From positions 1 through 8,254 of the forward strand of contig CAYXQF010000084.1 in assembly GCA_964466625.1 (NCBI GenBank): DNA of 8,254 nucleotides. Reading direction: 5' to 3'. The position numbers and the translations under genes were made by a program. The notes below the pieces were generated by a model. The model had not been told where the DNA came from and did no database searches. It worked only from the letters and a program-made list of their open reading frames with translations. Source of the stretch: QALR01 sp964466625 (GTDB taxonomy: Bacteria > Bacillota > Clostridia > Oscillospirales > CAG-272). Each line of letters starts with the position of its first letter. The stretch's first letter is position 1. Below are positions 1 to 5,963 of the stretch, in pieces.

Positions 1-2
1 AT

Positions 3-68
3 AAAGAAGGTCAGGATTACAGAGCTTGCGAAGCTTACGGTCCTCTTTACAAGAATATCAGAAAATAA
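3..68 (+). CDS. C-terminal end of an unidentified protein (5' partial)
   Basis: An open frame enters from the left edge and ends at TAA 66-68, giving 21 residues that finish in ACEAYGPLYKNIRK. A strong rho-independent terminator starts 13 bases after the stop, which is what makes this frame a credible gene end rather than a chance ORF. The peptide is hydrophilic and basic at its end, with one Cys. I do not recognise the family and give no function. The terminator and the fresh promoter downstream separate this gene from the iron locus. Confidence 0.5.
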   Translation, partial: KEGQDYRACEAYGPLYKNIRK

Positions 69-81
69 TTTTTCTTTTCCG

Positions 82-116
82 AAAATGCTCCTCTTTTTGA
101 GGAGCATTTTTATTTT
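82..116 (+). terminator. Rho-independent terminator of the upstream gene
   Basis: A perfect 12-bp stem (AAAATGCTCCTC at 82-93 with GAGGAGCATTTT at 99-110) encloses a TTTTT loop and runs into a T-rich tail (TATTTTT). It lies just after the stop at 66-68. The A-rich 5' arm also gives a T-run on the other strand, so it could work in both directions. Confidence 0.9.
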
Positions 117-179
117 TGCAAAAATCCGATGCGCAACGAAAATGCTCGGAAAAAATTCACAAAAATTTTATAAAAAATA

Positions 180-208
180 TTGACAAATGACGAAAATAGG
201 ATTATACT
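180..208 (+). promoter_or_regulatory. Sigma-A promoter of the feoA operon
   Basis: The -35 box TTGACA (180-185) is a perfect consensus, the spacer is 17 bp (186-202), and the -10 box TATACT (203-208) is one base off TATAAT. The AT-rich stretch upstream (about 151-179) could act as an UP element. The predicted transcription start is near 215, directly against the inverted repeat at 216-231. A repressor bound there would block initiation or promoter clearance. Confidence 0.9.
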
Positions 209-215
209 ATACTCG

Positions 216-231
216 GTTAGCAAAGGCTAAC
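216..231. promoter_or_regulatory. Candidate iron-responsive operator 1 (GTTAG-N6-CTAAC)
   Basis: GTTAGCAAAGGCTAAC has perfect GTTAG/CTAAC arms. The symmetry extends to GGTTAGC-AAAG-GCTAACC over 215-232. It sits at the predicted start site of the feoA promoter. The half-site GGTTAG/CTAACC is the core of the DtxR/IdeR consensus (TTAGGTTAGSCTAACCTAA), but with 6 bases rather than 1 between the half-sites. Related 16-base repeats occur at 836-851 and 3604-3619. The regulator's identity is inferred. As RNA it could also form a short 5' hairpin. Confidence 0.7.
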
Positions 232-295
232 CAAAAAAATGTTATTCGTCCGTCTTGGACAAATAAGTCTAAAAGAAAAGAAGGTTGAACACGTC

Positions 296-508
296 ATGAT
301 GCCACTTGTTTTTGCAAACGTCGGAGAAGAGAATACCATCAAAAAAATCGGCGGTTCGCCCGAAGTAAAAAAACATCTTGAAGATCTTGGCTTTGTTGTG
401 GGTGGCAATGTAACAATCATCACAACGCTCGGCGGCAACGTAATCGTCAACGTCAAGGAAGCGCGCGTGGCAATCAGCCGCGAAATGGCGCAAAAAATCA
501 TGGTTTAA
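296..508 (+). CDS. feoA: FeoA-family protein (first of two)
   Basis: A 70-residue FeoA (SH3-like) protein, a small cytoplasmic partner of the ferrous-iron transporter FeoB. The sequence shows HLEDLGFVVGG at residues 27-37, matching the family's 'L..LGF..G..V' core, then beta-rich sequence and the ending VAISREMAQKIMV. The frame stays open back to an ATG at 239, but that start has no Shine-Dalgarno and lies only about 24 bases from the predicted transcription start. The ATG at 296 has AGAAGG at 279-284, 11 bases upstream, and gives the usual clostridial N-terminus MMPL.F. An adjacent ATG at 299 is also possible. It is the first gene after the feoA promoter and operator, and feoA2 begins 52 bases after its stop. 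Family assignment is firm; the start is likely but not certain. Confidence 0.92.
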   Translation: MMPLVFANVGEENTIKKIGGSPEVKKHLEDLGFVVGGNVTIITTLGGNVIVNVKEARVAISREMAQKIMV

Positions 509-560
509 TATTTGCCGATTCGGCATACATTATATAATGAAGACAGAAGGAGGAACCGTC

Positions 561-782
561 ATGAACACATTGAAGCAGGCAAAAATCGGAGAGACTGTCA
601 AAGTGGTAAAACTTCACGGCGAAGGCGCTGTCAAGCGCAGAATCATGGATATGGGCATCACCAAAGGTGTCGAAATCTATATTCGCAAAGTTGCACCTTT
701 GGGTGATCCCATCGAAGTAACCGTTCGCGGCTATGAGCTTTCGCTCCGCAAAGCTGATGCGGACATGATTGAGGTTGAATAA
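561..782 (+). CDS. feoA: FeoA-family protein (second of two)
   Basis: A 73-residue FeoA protein of the other common clostridial subtype. Diagnostic segments are RRIMDMGITKG (residues 26-36) and APLGDPIEVTVRGYELSLRK (45-64), the classic FeoA SH3-like signature. The chosen ATG has AAGGAGG at 547-553 with a 7-base spacer. An in-frame ATG at 537 lies upstream of this Shine-Dalgarno and is rejected. Two non-identical FeoA proteins before one FeoB is a known arrangement in Clostridia. FeoA is generally thought to bind or modulate FeoB, and the division of labour between the two copies cannot be read from sequence. A hairpin with a T-rich tail follows the stop by about 20 bases, so feoA1-feoA2 may be partly uncoupled from feoB. 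Confidence 0.96.
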   Translation: MNTLKQAKIGETVKVVKLHGEGAVKRRIMDMGITKGVEIYIRKVAPLGDPIEVTVRGYELSLRKADADMIEVE

Positions 783-802
783 ACAGTTTTATACTGCAAT
801 GC

Positions 803-825
803 AAAGGGGCTTTCCCCTTTTGTTT
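803..825 (+). terminator. Terminator-like hairpin between feoA2 and feoB
   Basis: AAAGGGG (803-809), a CTTT loop, then CCCCTTT (814-820) form a 7-bp stem, followed by TGTTT. The T-run is short and interrupted, so it may attenuate rather than end transcription. If so, FeoA would be made in excess over FeoB. Operator 2 begins 11 bases downstream. Confidence 0.6.
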
Positions 826-835
826 CACCCAATCG

Positions 836-851
836 GTTAGTCGCAACTTAC
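836..851. promoter_or_regulatory. Candidate iron-responsive operator 2, imperfect, upstream of feoB
   Basis: GTTAGTCGCAACTTAC matches the site at 3604-3619 at 13 of 16 positions. It keeps the GTTAG arm and has CTTAC in place of CTAAC. It lies in the leader between the hairpin at 803-825 and the feoB start, 42 bases before the ATG. I cannot find a convincing -35/-10 pair around it, so feoB may have a weak or activator-dependent promoter, or depend on read-through from feoA. Confidence 0.5.
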
Positions 852-892
852 TCGCATTTTTACTTAAACTTGTTTGAAAGGAATTTATCACA

Positions 893-3295
893 ATGGAACT
901 TCGTATCGCCCTTGCGGGCAACCCTAACTGCGGTAAAACAACGCTTTTTAACGCTTTAACCGGTTCCAACCAATTCGTTGGTAACTGGCCCGGCGTTACC
1001 GTAGAAAAAAAAGAAGGCAAACTCAAAAAACATGACGGTGTCATCATCACCGACCTTCCCGGCATCTATTCTCTTTCTCCCTACACTTTGGAAGAAGTTG
1101 TAGCAAGAAACTACCTGATCGGTGAACGCCCTGACGCGATCCTCAATATCGTAGACGGCACAAATCTTGAAAGAAACCTTTATCTCACAACGCAGCTCAC
1201 AGAGCTCGGCATTCCCGTTGTCGTTGCCATCAACATGATGGACATCGTGAGAAAAAACGGTGACACCATCAACATCAAAGAACTTTCCCGCGCACTCGGT
1301 TGCAAAGTCATGGAGCTCTCCGCTTTGAAAAACGATGGCGTCATGGACGTTGCCGAAGCTGCCATCGAAGCAGCAAAGAACGGAAAAACCGTTCCCATGC
1401 ACACCTTCTCCGGCGCGGTGGAACACGCACTTGCGCACATCGAAGAAGTTGCGGTACATAACCTCCCTGCAGAACAGCAGCGCTGGTATGCGATCAAACT
1501 CTTCGAAAGAGATGAAAAAGCGATCGCGAATTTGAACCTCTCCGAAGATCAGAAGAAGCATATCGAAGAAGATATCGCAGCGGCTGAAAAGGAAATGGAC
1601 GATGACGCAGAAAGCATCATCACCAACGAACGCTATATCTACATTGCGTCCATCATGAAGGGATCTTACAAGAAAAAGAGTGCCGGTAAGCTCACCGTTT
1701 CCGATAAGATCGACAAAGTGGTGACCAACCGTTTTGCAGCACTCCCCATTTTTGCTTTCATCATGTTTCTCGTTTATTATATTTCCGTTACCACCGTCGG
1801 CACTTGGGTGACTGACTGGACAAACGACGGTCTTTTCGGTGATGGTTGGCACCTCTTCGGCATCGGCACCTCCGCTTATGAAGAAGCCATCGACGCACAC
1901 GCCGCAGAACATCTTTTCACAGATGAACTTTCCACCATTGTAAACGGCGCGGTAAGCGCTGAAGTTACAGGCGCAGAAGATGTCCTTGGTGCCATTGAAG
2001 AAGGTTCCTTCGGTGCATTCGATGAAGCTTTCGGCACTTACGGCGACGCGCTCGCTGAAGCCGGCTATGACATCTCCGCACTCGTTGACGCGGCAATGGA
2101 AAATGCGCCTGAATCTTCCGAATTTGGCGTTTGGGTTCCCGGCATCCCCGTTCTTGTGGAAAGCGGTCTTGACGCTGTAAACGCAGCAGATTGGCTCAAG
2201 GGTCTTATTCTTGACGGTATCGTTGGCGGTGTCGGCGGTGTTCTCGGCTTCGTTCCTCAGATCCTCGTTCTCTTTATCCTCCTCGCATTCCTCGAATCCT
2301 GTGGCTACATGGCACGTATTGCATTCGTTATGGATAGAATCTTCCGCAAATTCGGTCTTTCCGGCAAATCCTTTATTCCTATGCTTATCGGCACAGGTTG
2401 TGGCGTTCCCGGCATCATGGCTTCTCGTACGATCGAAAACGAACGTGACCGCCGTATGACAATTATGACCACCACATTTATTCCTTGCGGTGCAAAACTT
2501 CCGATCATCGGCTTAATCGCAGCGGCACTTTTCGGAAACGCTTGGTGGGTAGCCCCCAGCGCATATTTCGTTGGCATCGCGGCAATCATCATTTCCGGTA
2601 TCATGCTCAAGAAAACTAAAATTTTTGCAGGCGATCCTGCACCTTTCGTAATGGAGCTCCCTGCTTACCACCTTCCCACCGTTGGTAATATTCTCCGTTC
2701 CATGTGGGAACGCGGTTGGTCTTTCATTAAGAAAGCAGGTACTATCATTTTGCTCGCGTCTATCGTTATTTGGGCAGGCTCTTGCTTTGGTATTGTGGAC
2801 GGCTCCTTCGGTTTCAGCACAGAAATGGAGCTCGAAAACAGCGTTCTCGGTATCATCGGCAACGCAATCTGCTGGATCTTCGCTCCTCTCGGCTTCGGCA
2901 ACATCAAAGCGACTGTCGCTACCATCATGGGCCTTGTTGCAAAAGAAGAAGTTGTCGCAGTATTCGGCGTGCTTGACTTTGAAGGCATGACCGCACTCGC
3001 AGGCTATTCCTTCCTCGTATTCAATCTCCTCTGCGCACCTTGTTTTGCCGCGATGGGTGCCATCAGACGTGAAATGAACAATGCAAAATGGACAGCATTC
3101 GCTATTACATACCAGTGCGCATTCGCATACGCTGTTTCCCTTTGTATCTATCAGATTGGTTCCATCTTCACCGGTAACATGAACATTATCGGTGTGATCG
3201 CTTCCGTTCTCATCATCGCATTCTGCGTATTCATGCTTGCACGTCCTTACAAAGAAGCAACCAAGCTCACAAAAGAAGTAAAAGTTACAAAATAA
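893..3295 (+). CDS. feoB: Ferrous iron transport protein B (GTPase-coupled permease)
   Basis: FeoB imports Fe(II) across the cytoplasmic membrane. The N-terminal G domain has G1 GNPNCGKTT (residues 9-17), G2 around GVTVE (34-38), G3 DLPG (54-57), G4 NMMD (114-117) and G5 SALK (143-146), followed by a helical guanine-dissociation-inhibitor-like region to about 270. The membrane part starts near 284 and carries the gate motifs: GCGVPGI (502-508) followed by SRTIENERDRR, and CAPC (714-717) followed by a charged RRE segment. Length is 800 residues against a usual ~670-770. The excess is an acidic insertion at about 317-414, between the first membrane helix and the conserved GIPVLVESGLDAVNAADWL segment. 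No Lys or Arg occurs from 281 to 435. The start ATG has AAAGGA at 877-882, 10 bases upstream. The Cys-rich partner gene begins 24 bases after the stop, so the two are co-transcribed. Confidence 0.98.
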   Translation: MELRIALAGNPNCGKTTLFNALTGSNQFVGNWPGVTVEKKEGKLKKHDGVIITDLPGIYSLSPYTLEEVVARNYLIGERPDAILNIVDGTNLERNLYLTTQLTELGIPVVVAINMMDIVRKNGDTINIKELSRALGCKVMELSALKNDGVMDVAEAAIEAAKNGKTVPMHTFSGAVEHALAHIEEVAVHNLPAEQQRWYAIKLFERDEKAIANLNLSEDQKKHIEEDIAAAEKEMDDDAESIITNERYIYIASIMKGSYKKKSAGKLTVSDKIDKVVTNRFAALPIFAFIMFLVYYISVTTVGTWVTDWTNDGLFGDGWHLFGIGTSAYEEAIDAHAAEHLFTDELSTIVNGAVSAEVTGAEDVLGAIEEGSFGAFDEAFGTYGDALAEAGYDISALVDAAMENAPESSEFGVWVPGIPVLVESGLDAVNAADWLKGLILDGIVGGVGGVLGFVPQILVLFILLAFLESCGYMARIAFVMDRIFRKFGLSGKSFIPMLIGTGCGVPGIMASRTIENERDRRMTIMTTTFIPCGAKLPIIGLIAAALFGNAWWVAPSAYFVGIAAIIISGIMLKKTKIFAGDPAPFVMELPAYHLPTVGNILRSMWERGWSFIKKAGTIILLASIVIWAGSCFGIVDGSFGFSTEMELENSVLGIIGNAICWIFAPLGFGNIKATVATIMGLVAKEEVVAVFGVLDFEGMTALAGYSFLVFNLLCAPCFAAMGAIRREMNNAKWTAFAITYQCAFAYAVSLCIYQIGSIFTGNMNIIGVIASVLIIAFCVFMLARPYKEATKLTKEVKVTK

Positions 3296-3319
3296 TGATT
3301 TGAAAGGAGGATTTTCCTC

Positions 3320-3496
3320 ATGTTAAACTGGCTTATTCAAAATATCGCAACCATCATCATTTCCCTTGTGCTCGCAGTGATCTGTGCGCTCATCATCTTA
3401 AAGATGAGAAAAGATAAAAAAGAAGGAAAGACCTCCTGCGGTTGCGGCTGTGAAAACTGCGCAATGAGCGGTTCTTGTCACCCGCAAAAAAAATAA
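3320..3496 (+). CDS. FeoB-associated Cys-rich membrane protein
   Basis: A 58-residue protein with one membrane helix (about residues 9-27, TIIISLVLAVICALIIL), then a basic segment (KMRKDKKEGK) and a Cys-rich tail: C40-x-C42-x-C44-xx-C47, then C53-H54. The positive-inside rule puts the tail in the cytoplasm. This is the architecture of the FeoB_associated family (PF12669), usually encoded just after feoB. The ATG has a strong AAAGGAGG (3303-3310) with a 9-base spacer and lies 24 bases after feoB, so co-transcription and a close stoichiometric link are likely. The clustered Cys/His could bind Fe(II) or another soft metal as it leaves the FeoB pore. That role is inferred and the biochemical function is not established. 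Confidence 0.92.
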   Translation: MLNWLIQNIATIIISLVLAVICALIILKMRKDKKEGKTSCGCGCENCAMSGSCHPQKK

Positions 3497-3521
3497 ACTT
3501 TTCCTACTCCTCAAAATATAT

Positions 3522-3597
3522 CCCGAATACTTCGGTATTCGGGCGGGGGAGGTGTCTTCGGATTCCCTCCCCCGGACTCCCAATTTTATTTTTTTGC
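3522..3597 (+). terminator. Tandem UUCG hairpins ending the feoB transcript
   Basis: Hairpin 1 is CCCGAATAC (3522-3530), a TTCG tetraloop, then GTATTCGGG (3535-3543), a perfect 9-bp stem. Hairpin 2 starts at once: CGGGGGAGG (3544-3552) pairs with CCTCCCCCG (3566-3574), and the apical TCTTCGGA forms a second cUUCGg loop. A T-rich tail (ATTTTATTTTTTT) follows at about 3583-3595. The second hairpin is GC-rich but its T-run begins 8 bases later, so it may act as terminator and 3'-end protector together. Operator 3 follows immediately. Confidence 0.7.
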
Positions 3598-3603
3598 GCA
3601 CCA

Positions 3604-3619
3604 GTTAGTTGAAACTAAC
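3604..3619. promoter_or_regulatory. Candidate iron-responsive operator 3 (GTTAG-N6-CTAAC)
   Basis: GTTAGTTGAAACTAAC has perfect 7-bp arms (GTTAGTT/AACTAAC) around a central GA. It has the same length and outer arms as the site on the feoA promoter, and lies 42 bases before the DUF2325 start codon, exactly as site 2 lies 42 bases before feoB. A matching sigma-A promoter is not clear; TTGCGC at 3594-3599 could be a weak -35. The site ties the DUF2325-DUF3793 unit to the regulator of the feo genes. Confidence 0.68.
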
Positions 3620-3661
3620 CTCAAAAAATTCCAAACATAAGAAAAGAAAGGAGCGGTTACA

Positions 3662-3967
3662 ATGAGCGTAGTGATCGTCGGCGGCAATGATGCTATGGTA
3701 TGCCGCTATAAAACACTTTGCAAGCAATACGGATTAAAATCCAAAGTTTTTACGCAACCCACAAGCACGATGAGAGATCAGATCGGAAGCCCCGATCTTC
3801 TGATCCTTTTCACGAACACCGTTTCTCACAAAATGGTCCAATGCGCACTCAGCAATATTTGTGAAAAGAAAACCCGCATCGCACGATCTCATTCCAGCTC
3901 CATGACTTCGCTAAAAAACATTCTTGATACACACGTCAATGATCAAAAATCCGCTCTTGTTCTCTAA
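3662..3967 (+). CDS. DUF2325 family protein, possible iron-regulated accessory
   Basis: A 101-residue soluble protein that matches DUF2325 (PF10087) along most of its length. It has an N-terminal beta strand and glycine loop MSVVIVGGNDAM, KVFTQ (28-32), a second hydrophobic strand (PDLLILFTNTVSHKM, 44-58) and R-S-H-S-S-S (75-80), consistent with a small alpha/beta Rossmann-like fold. Many relatives read GGHD where this one has GGND (N9). The Cys residues are C14, C20, C61 and C67. The start has AAAGGAG (3647-3653) with an 8-base spacer. It is first in a two-gene unit with the DUF3793 gene (14-base gap) and stands behind an operator shared with feoA. No catalytic function is established for the family. 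A role in iron or redox homeostasis is inferred from context only. Confidence 0.88.
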   Translation: MSVVIVGGNDAMVCRYKTLCKQYGLKSKVFTQPTSTMRDQIGSPDLLILFTNTVSHKMVQCALSNICEKKTRIARSHSSSMTSLKNILDTHVNDQKSALVL

Positions 3968-3981
3968 GGAAGGAACCCCAT

Positions 3982-4533
3982 ATGTCCGAAAACACGCTCA
4001 TCGCTCAATGCTCGCCTACACTCGCAGGAATCAAAACAGGAAGCCTTTTCTCACATAACGCCGCCTGTCCCAAGACACTTTGTGCCGAGCTTTATGCATG
4101 GAATAAGCTTTTGCGCCAAAAAGGTCTTTATATTCGCGTCTTGAAAATACAAAAAGGCCGCGCGCTTATCTATCTTTACCGAAAATCCGCACTGCAAAAA
4201 GATCTCGAAAAACAAGAGATCCGTGAAATTTTGGAAACGTACGGATATCATCTTGATTCCGCAGAAAAAGCACTCCGCTATCTCGGACATCGATTTGCGC
4301 AAAGCGAAGAATTTCCGCATGAGATCGGACTTTTTCTAGGCTACCCACCCGATGACGTGCAAGGATTTATCCAAAACAAAGGAGAAAATCCCAAAAAAAC
4401 AGGACTTTGGAAGGTCTACACCGACGAAGAACGTGCAGAAAAAATGTTTCGTCAATACCGCAGATGCACGGATATCTATTCTCGCAGACTTCGCGAAGGG
4501 ACTCCGATCTTAAATCTTGTGGTAGATGCCTAA
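3982..4533 (+). CDS. DUF3793 family protein, possible iron-regulated accessory
   Basis: A 183-residue soluble protein of the DUF3793 family (PF12672), which is largely confined to anaerobic Firmicutes. Recognisable segments are CSPTLAGIKTGSLF (10-23), a hydrophobic strand around RVLKIQKGRALIYLYR (52-67), the signature FPHEIGLFLGYPPDDVQGFI (111-130) with NKG (132-134), WKVY (143-146), and C162 in a basic helix (RQYRRCTDIYSRRL). No signal peptide or membrane segment is seen. Translation starts after AAGGAAGG (3966-3973), with an 8-base spacer that overlaps the stop of the DUF2325 gene, so the two are translated from one message. DUF3793 genes often lie near feo genes in Clostridia as I recall the family, and the shared operator here agrees. 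Molecular function is unknown. Confidence 0.9.
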   Translation: MSENTLIAQCSPTLAGIKTGSLFSHNAACPKTLCAELYAWNKLLRQKGLYIRVLKIQKGRALIYLYRKSALQKDLEKQEIREILETYGYHLDSAEKALRYLGHRFAQSEEFPHEIGLFLGYPPDDVQGFIQNKGENPKKTGLWKVYTDEERAEKMFRQYRRCTDIYSRRLREGTPILNLVVDA

Positions 4534-4622
4534 ATCGCTATACTCTCTTCATCAGATGTTTTCCATAAATAGAAAGAACACCGCCCGCAAGCAGTAAGCT
4601 AAAAACATCATAACAAACAGAA

Positions 4623-4661
4623 AAGGACAGAGAAATCTTTTGGTTCTCTGTCCTTAATTTT
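4623..4661. terminator. Bidirectional terminator between the convergent DUF3793 and regulator genes
   Basis: A perfect 12-bp stem (AAGGACAGAGAA at 4623-4634 with TTCTCTGTCCTT at 4644-4655) has a 9-base loop. On the plus strand it runs into AATTTT; on the minus strand the arm ends in CCTTTTCTG. It lies about 90 bases after the DUF3793 stop and about 60 bases beyond the minus-strand regulator stop. It is the clearest terminator for the plus-strand unit. Confidence 0.8.
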
Positions 4662-4693
4662 GCAATCATAGCATTTATAGTTATAAAAGCGAA

Positions 4694-4712
4694 GCCCCGC
4701 GCAAGGCGGGGC
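4694..4712 (-). terminator. GC-rich hairpin after the minus-strand regulator gene
   Basis: GCCCCGC (4694-4700) and GCGGGGC (4706-4712) form a 7-bp GC stem with a 5-base loop, starting 9 bases beyond the regulator stop codon. In the minus-strand transcript it is followed by TTCGCTTTTATAA, an imperfect T-tract, so termination is probably shared with the hairpin at 4623-4655. Confidence 0.6.
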
Positions 4713-4721
4713 GAGGATAAA

Positions 4722-5828
4722 TCATTTGGCATACTGATTCAATCTTTCAACAATGAAGACGAAACGAGGATCTTGACGGATACAATCGTATCGTTTGTTT
4801 TTCAATTTTTCAAGCATATAGTAGCAATTGGTGTGCTCCGTAAGTTCATGAAAATCTTTGTTGCGTTCAGGGTAAATTAACTTATCGGTAAGAATTGATG
4901 TGTAAAATTTACCGTGATCATTGATATATGCTTTATCGTATTCAATTGCGTGATAGCACATTTTTTCAAAAGATGCAAGCGTTTCGTCCTTTTTGCCCTG
5001 AGATATCTGATACGTAGAAATCAACCAATAATTTCGGGAGAGTCTAACGTGATAAAACATAAGATTATCTCCATATATCATCTCATACAGTTGATTAGAT
5101 ATCGTAAGCATTTCGATTTTTCTATCCCATGTGGACGGATCATTGGGGAGTTCATCCGCGAGCGGATAGTTTGAAATAGCAGTCCCCAAGCAGTCGGTCA
5201 ATTTGTCGATCTCGTCTTGAATATAAAATTCCGTATTGCCGTCACCAATCCCCGATGATTTTGCAAATTCACGGCAATACTTCATAGGCGTGAGCAGATT
5301 TACTGCTTGCATAGCCTTCTCAACCTGCTTGGTATCGCCGTAAATGTTGATCAAAACATTGATCGCACCGTATCTGGTATCTTCATCTTTGCATTCAGCC
5401 ACGACGGACGAACAAAGATTTTCGATTTCCTTTATGAGGTCGTTATTCTTTGTATCACACCACAAATGATACAGACAAACAGCGAGATTTTCTTTGATCT
5501 CAAAATCTGCGGGATAACGGGAAATTGCATTTCTTGCGAAAGCAATCCGTTTTTCAATCGTACCCACTTCTGCAAGACGAGAGATTTCCTTTTTGATATT
5601 CGCAATTTCTTCTTCTCTTTGAGAGAGCTTATATCCCAGGAGTTCATCTGTGCTGACGGAAAAGAAATCGGCAAGCGCCGGAAGAAGTTCAATATCGGGA
5701 TATCCGCCTTCCGCTTCCCAACGAGATATAGCTTGAGGAGTCACGCCTATTGCTGTAGCAAGAACGTCTTGTGTAATATTATTTTCTGCGCGAAGTTTTT
5801 TAATGATCGCACCTATTTTAATGTTCAT
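4722..5828 (-). CDS. XRE-family regulator with long helical C-terminal domain
   Basis: A 368-residue transcriptional regulator. Residues 5-65 form a typical Cro/C1-type HTH_3 domain: IGAIIKKLRAENNITQDVLA, then the turn IGVTPQAISRWEAEGGYPD (recognition helix about 30-37) and LPALADFFSVSTDELLG. The remaining ~300 residues are almost wholly helix-forming and lack membrane segments. Repeated aromatic and Ala positions (RYPADFEIKENLAVCLYHL, YHVRLSRNYWLISTYQ) suggest TPR-like repeats, the sensor arrangement of peptide- or partner-responsive regulators. The start has GGGAGG (5835-5840) 6 bases upstream. It is monocistronic, with its own promoter and a palindrome at the predicted start site. Its Glu and Lys codons (mostly GAA, AAA) resemble the feo genes. 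Target genes and ligand are unknown; the iron operators need not be its sites. Confidence 0.92.
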   Translation of the reverse strand: MNIKIGAIIKKLRAENNITQDVLATAIGVTPQAISRWEAEGGYPDIELLPALADFFSVSTDELLGYKLSQREEEIANIKKEISRLAEVGTIEKRIAFARNAISRYPADFEIKENLAVCLYHLWCDTKNNDLIKEIENLCSSVVAECKDEDTRYGAINVLINIYGDTKQVEKAMQAVNLLTPMKYCREFAKSSGIGDGNTEFYIQDEIDKLTDCLGTAISNYPLADELPNDPSTWDRKIEMLTISNQLYEMIYGDNLMFYHVRLSRNYWLISTYQISQGKKDETLASFEKMCYHAIEYDKAYINDHGKFYTSILTDKLIYPERNKDFHELTEHTNCYYMLEKLKNKRYDCIRQDPRFVFIVERLNQYAK

Positions 5829-5852
5829 ATCGTACCTCCCAAAATAAATTTT

Positions 5853-5862
5853 GTAAGCTTAC
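5853..5862. promoter_or_regulatory. Palindrome at the start site of the regulator gene, candidate autoregulatory operator
   Basis: GTAAGCTTAC is a perfect 10-bp palindrome about 7 bases beyond the minus-strand -10 box, on the expected transcription start. XRE-type repressors commonly bind such sites on their own promoters. It is short enough to arise by chance, so the claim rests mainly on position. Confidence 0.4.
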
Positions 5863-5868
5863 GATTTT

Positions 5869-5896
5869 AGTATAGCATATTTTTTTGCTTTTTCAA
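5869..5896 (-). promoter_or_regulatory. Sigma-A promoter of the minus-strand regulator
   Basis: Read on the minus strand: -35 TTGAAA (5896-5891), a 16-bp spacer and -10 TATACT (5874-5869). The predicted start is near 5862, giving a leader of about 34 bases to the ATG at 5828. Confidence 0.75.
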
Positions 5897-5917
5897 TTAT
5901 CAATTCGTTGTTAAATA

Positions 5918-5963
5918 GATAAAGCAGTGCTTTACATTTGTTAATGCAAAATACTGCTTTATC
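5918..5963. repeat. 46-bp inverted repeat with 11-bp perfect arms
   Basis: GATAAAGCAGT (5918-5928) is repeated inverted as ACTGCTTTATC (5953-5963) around a 24-base centre. The left arm also overlaps a smaller palindrome, AAAGCA-G-TGCTTT (5921-5933), so two alternative hairpins are possible. It lies in the 230-base gap between two divergently transcribed genes, behind the regulator's promoter. It could be a terminator-like end, a regulator site or the remnant of a small palindromic element. No coding sequence is seen in the gap. Confidence 0.6.

Noticed and set aside
80..147. 11-base direct repeat CGAAAATGCTC at 80-90 and 137-147
   Set aside because: The first copy is part of the terminator stem and the second has no pairing partner; likely chance in AT-rich DNA.
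239..295. 19-codon N-terminal extension of the first FeoA
   Set aside because: No Shine-Dalgarno precedes the ATG at 239, and the extension is not FeoA-like; the ATG at 296 fits the family start and has AGAAGG upstream.
956..1912. Long minus-strand ORF inside feoB (318 codons)
   Set aside because: A shadow of feoB: low-complexity translation, no family motif, no ribosome binding site, and feoB is unambiguous on the other strand.
4538..4732. Minus-strand 64-codon ORF with a hydrophobic stretch downstream of the regulator
   Set aside because: It spans both terminator hairpins, overlaps the regulator's stop, lacks a convincing ribosome binding site, and resembles no family I know.
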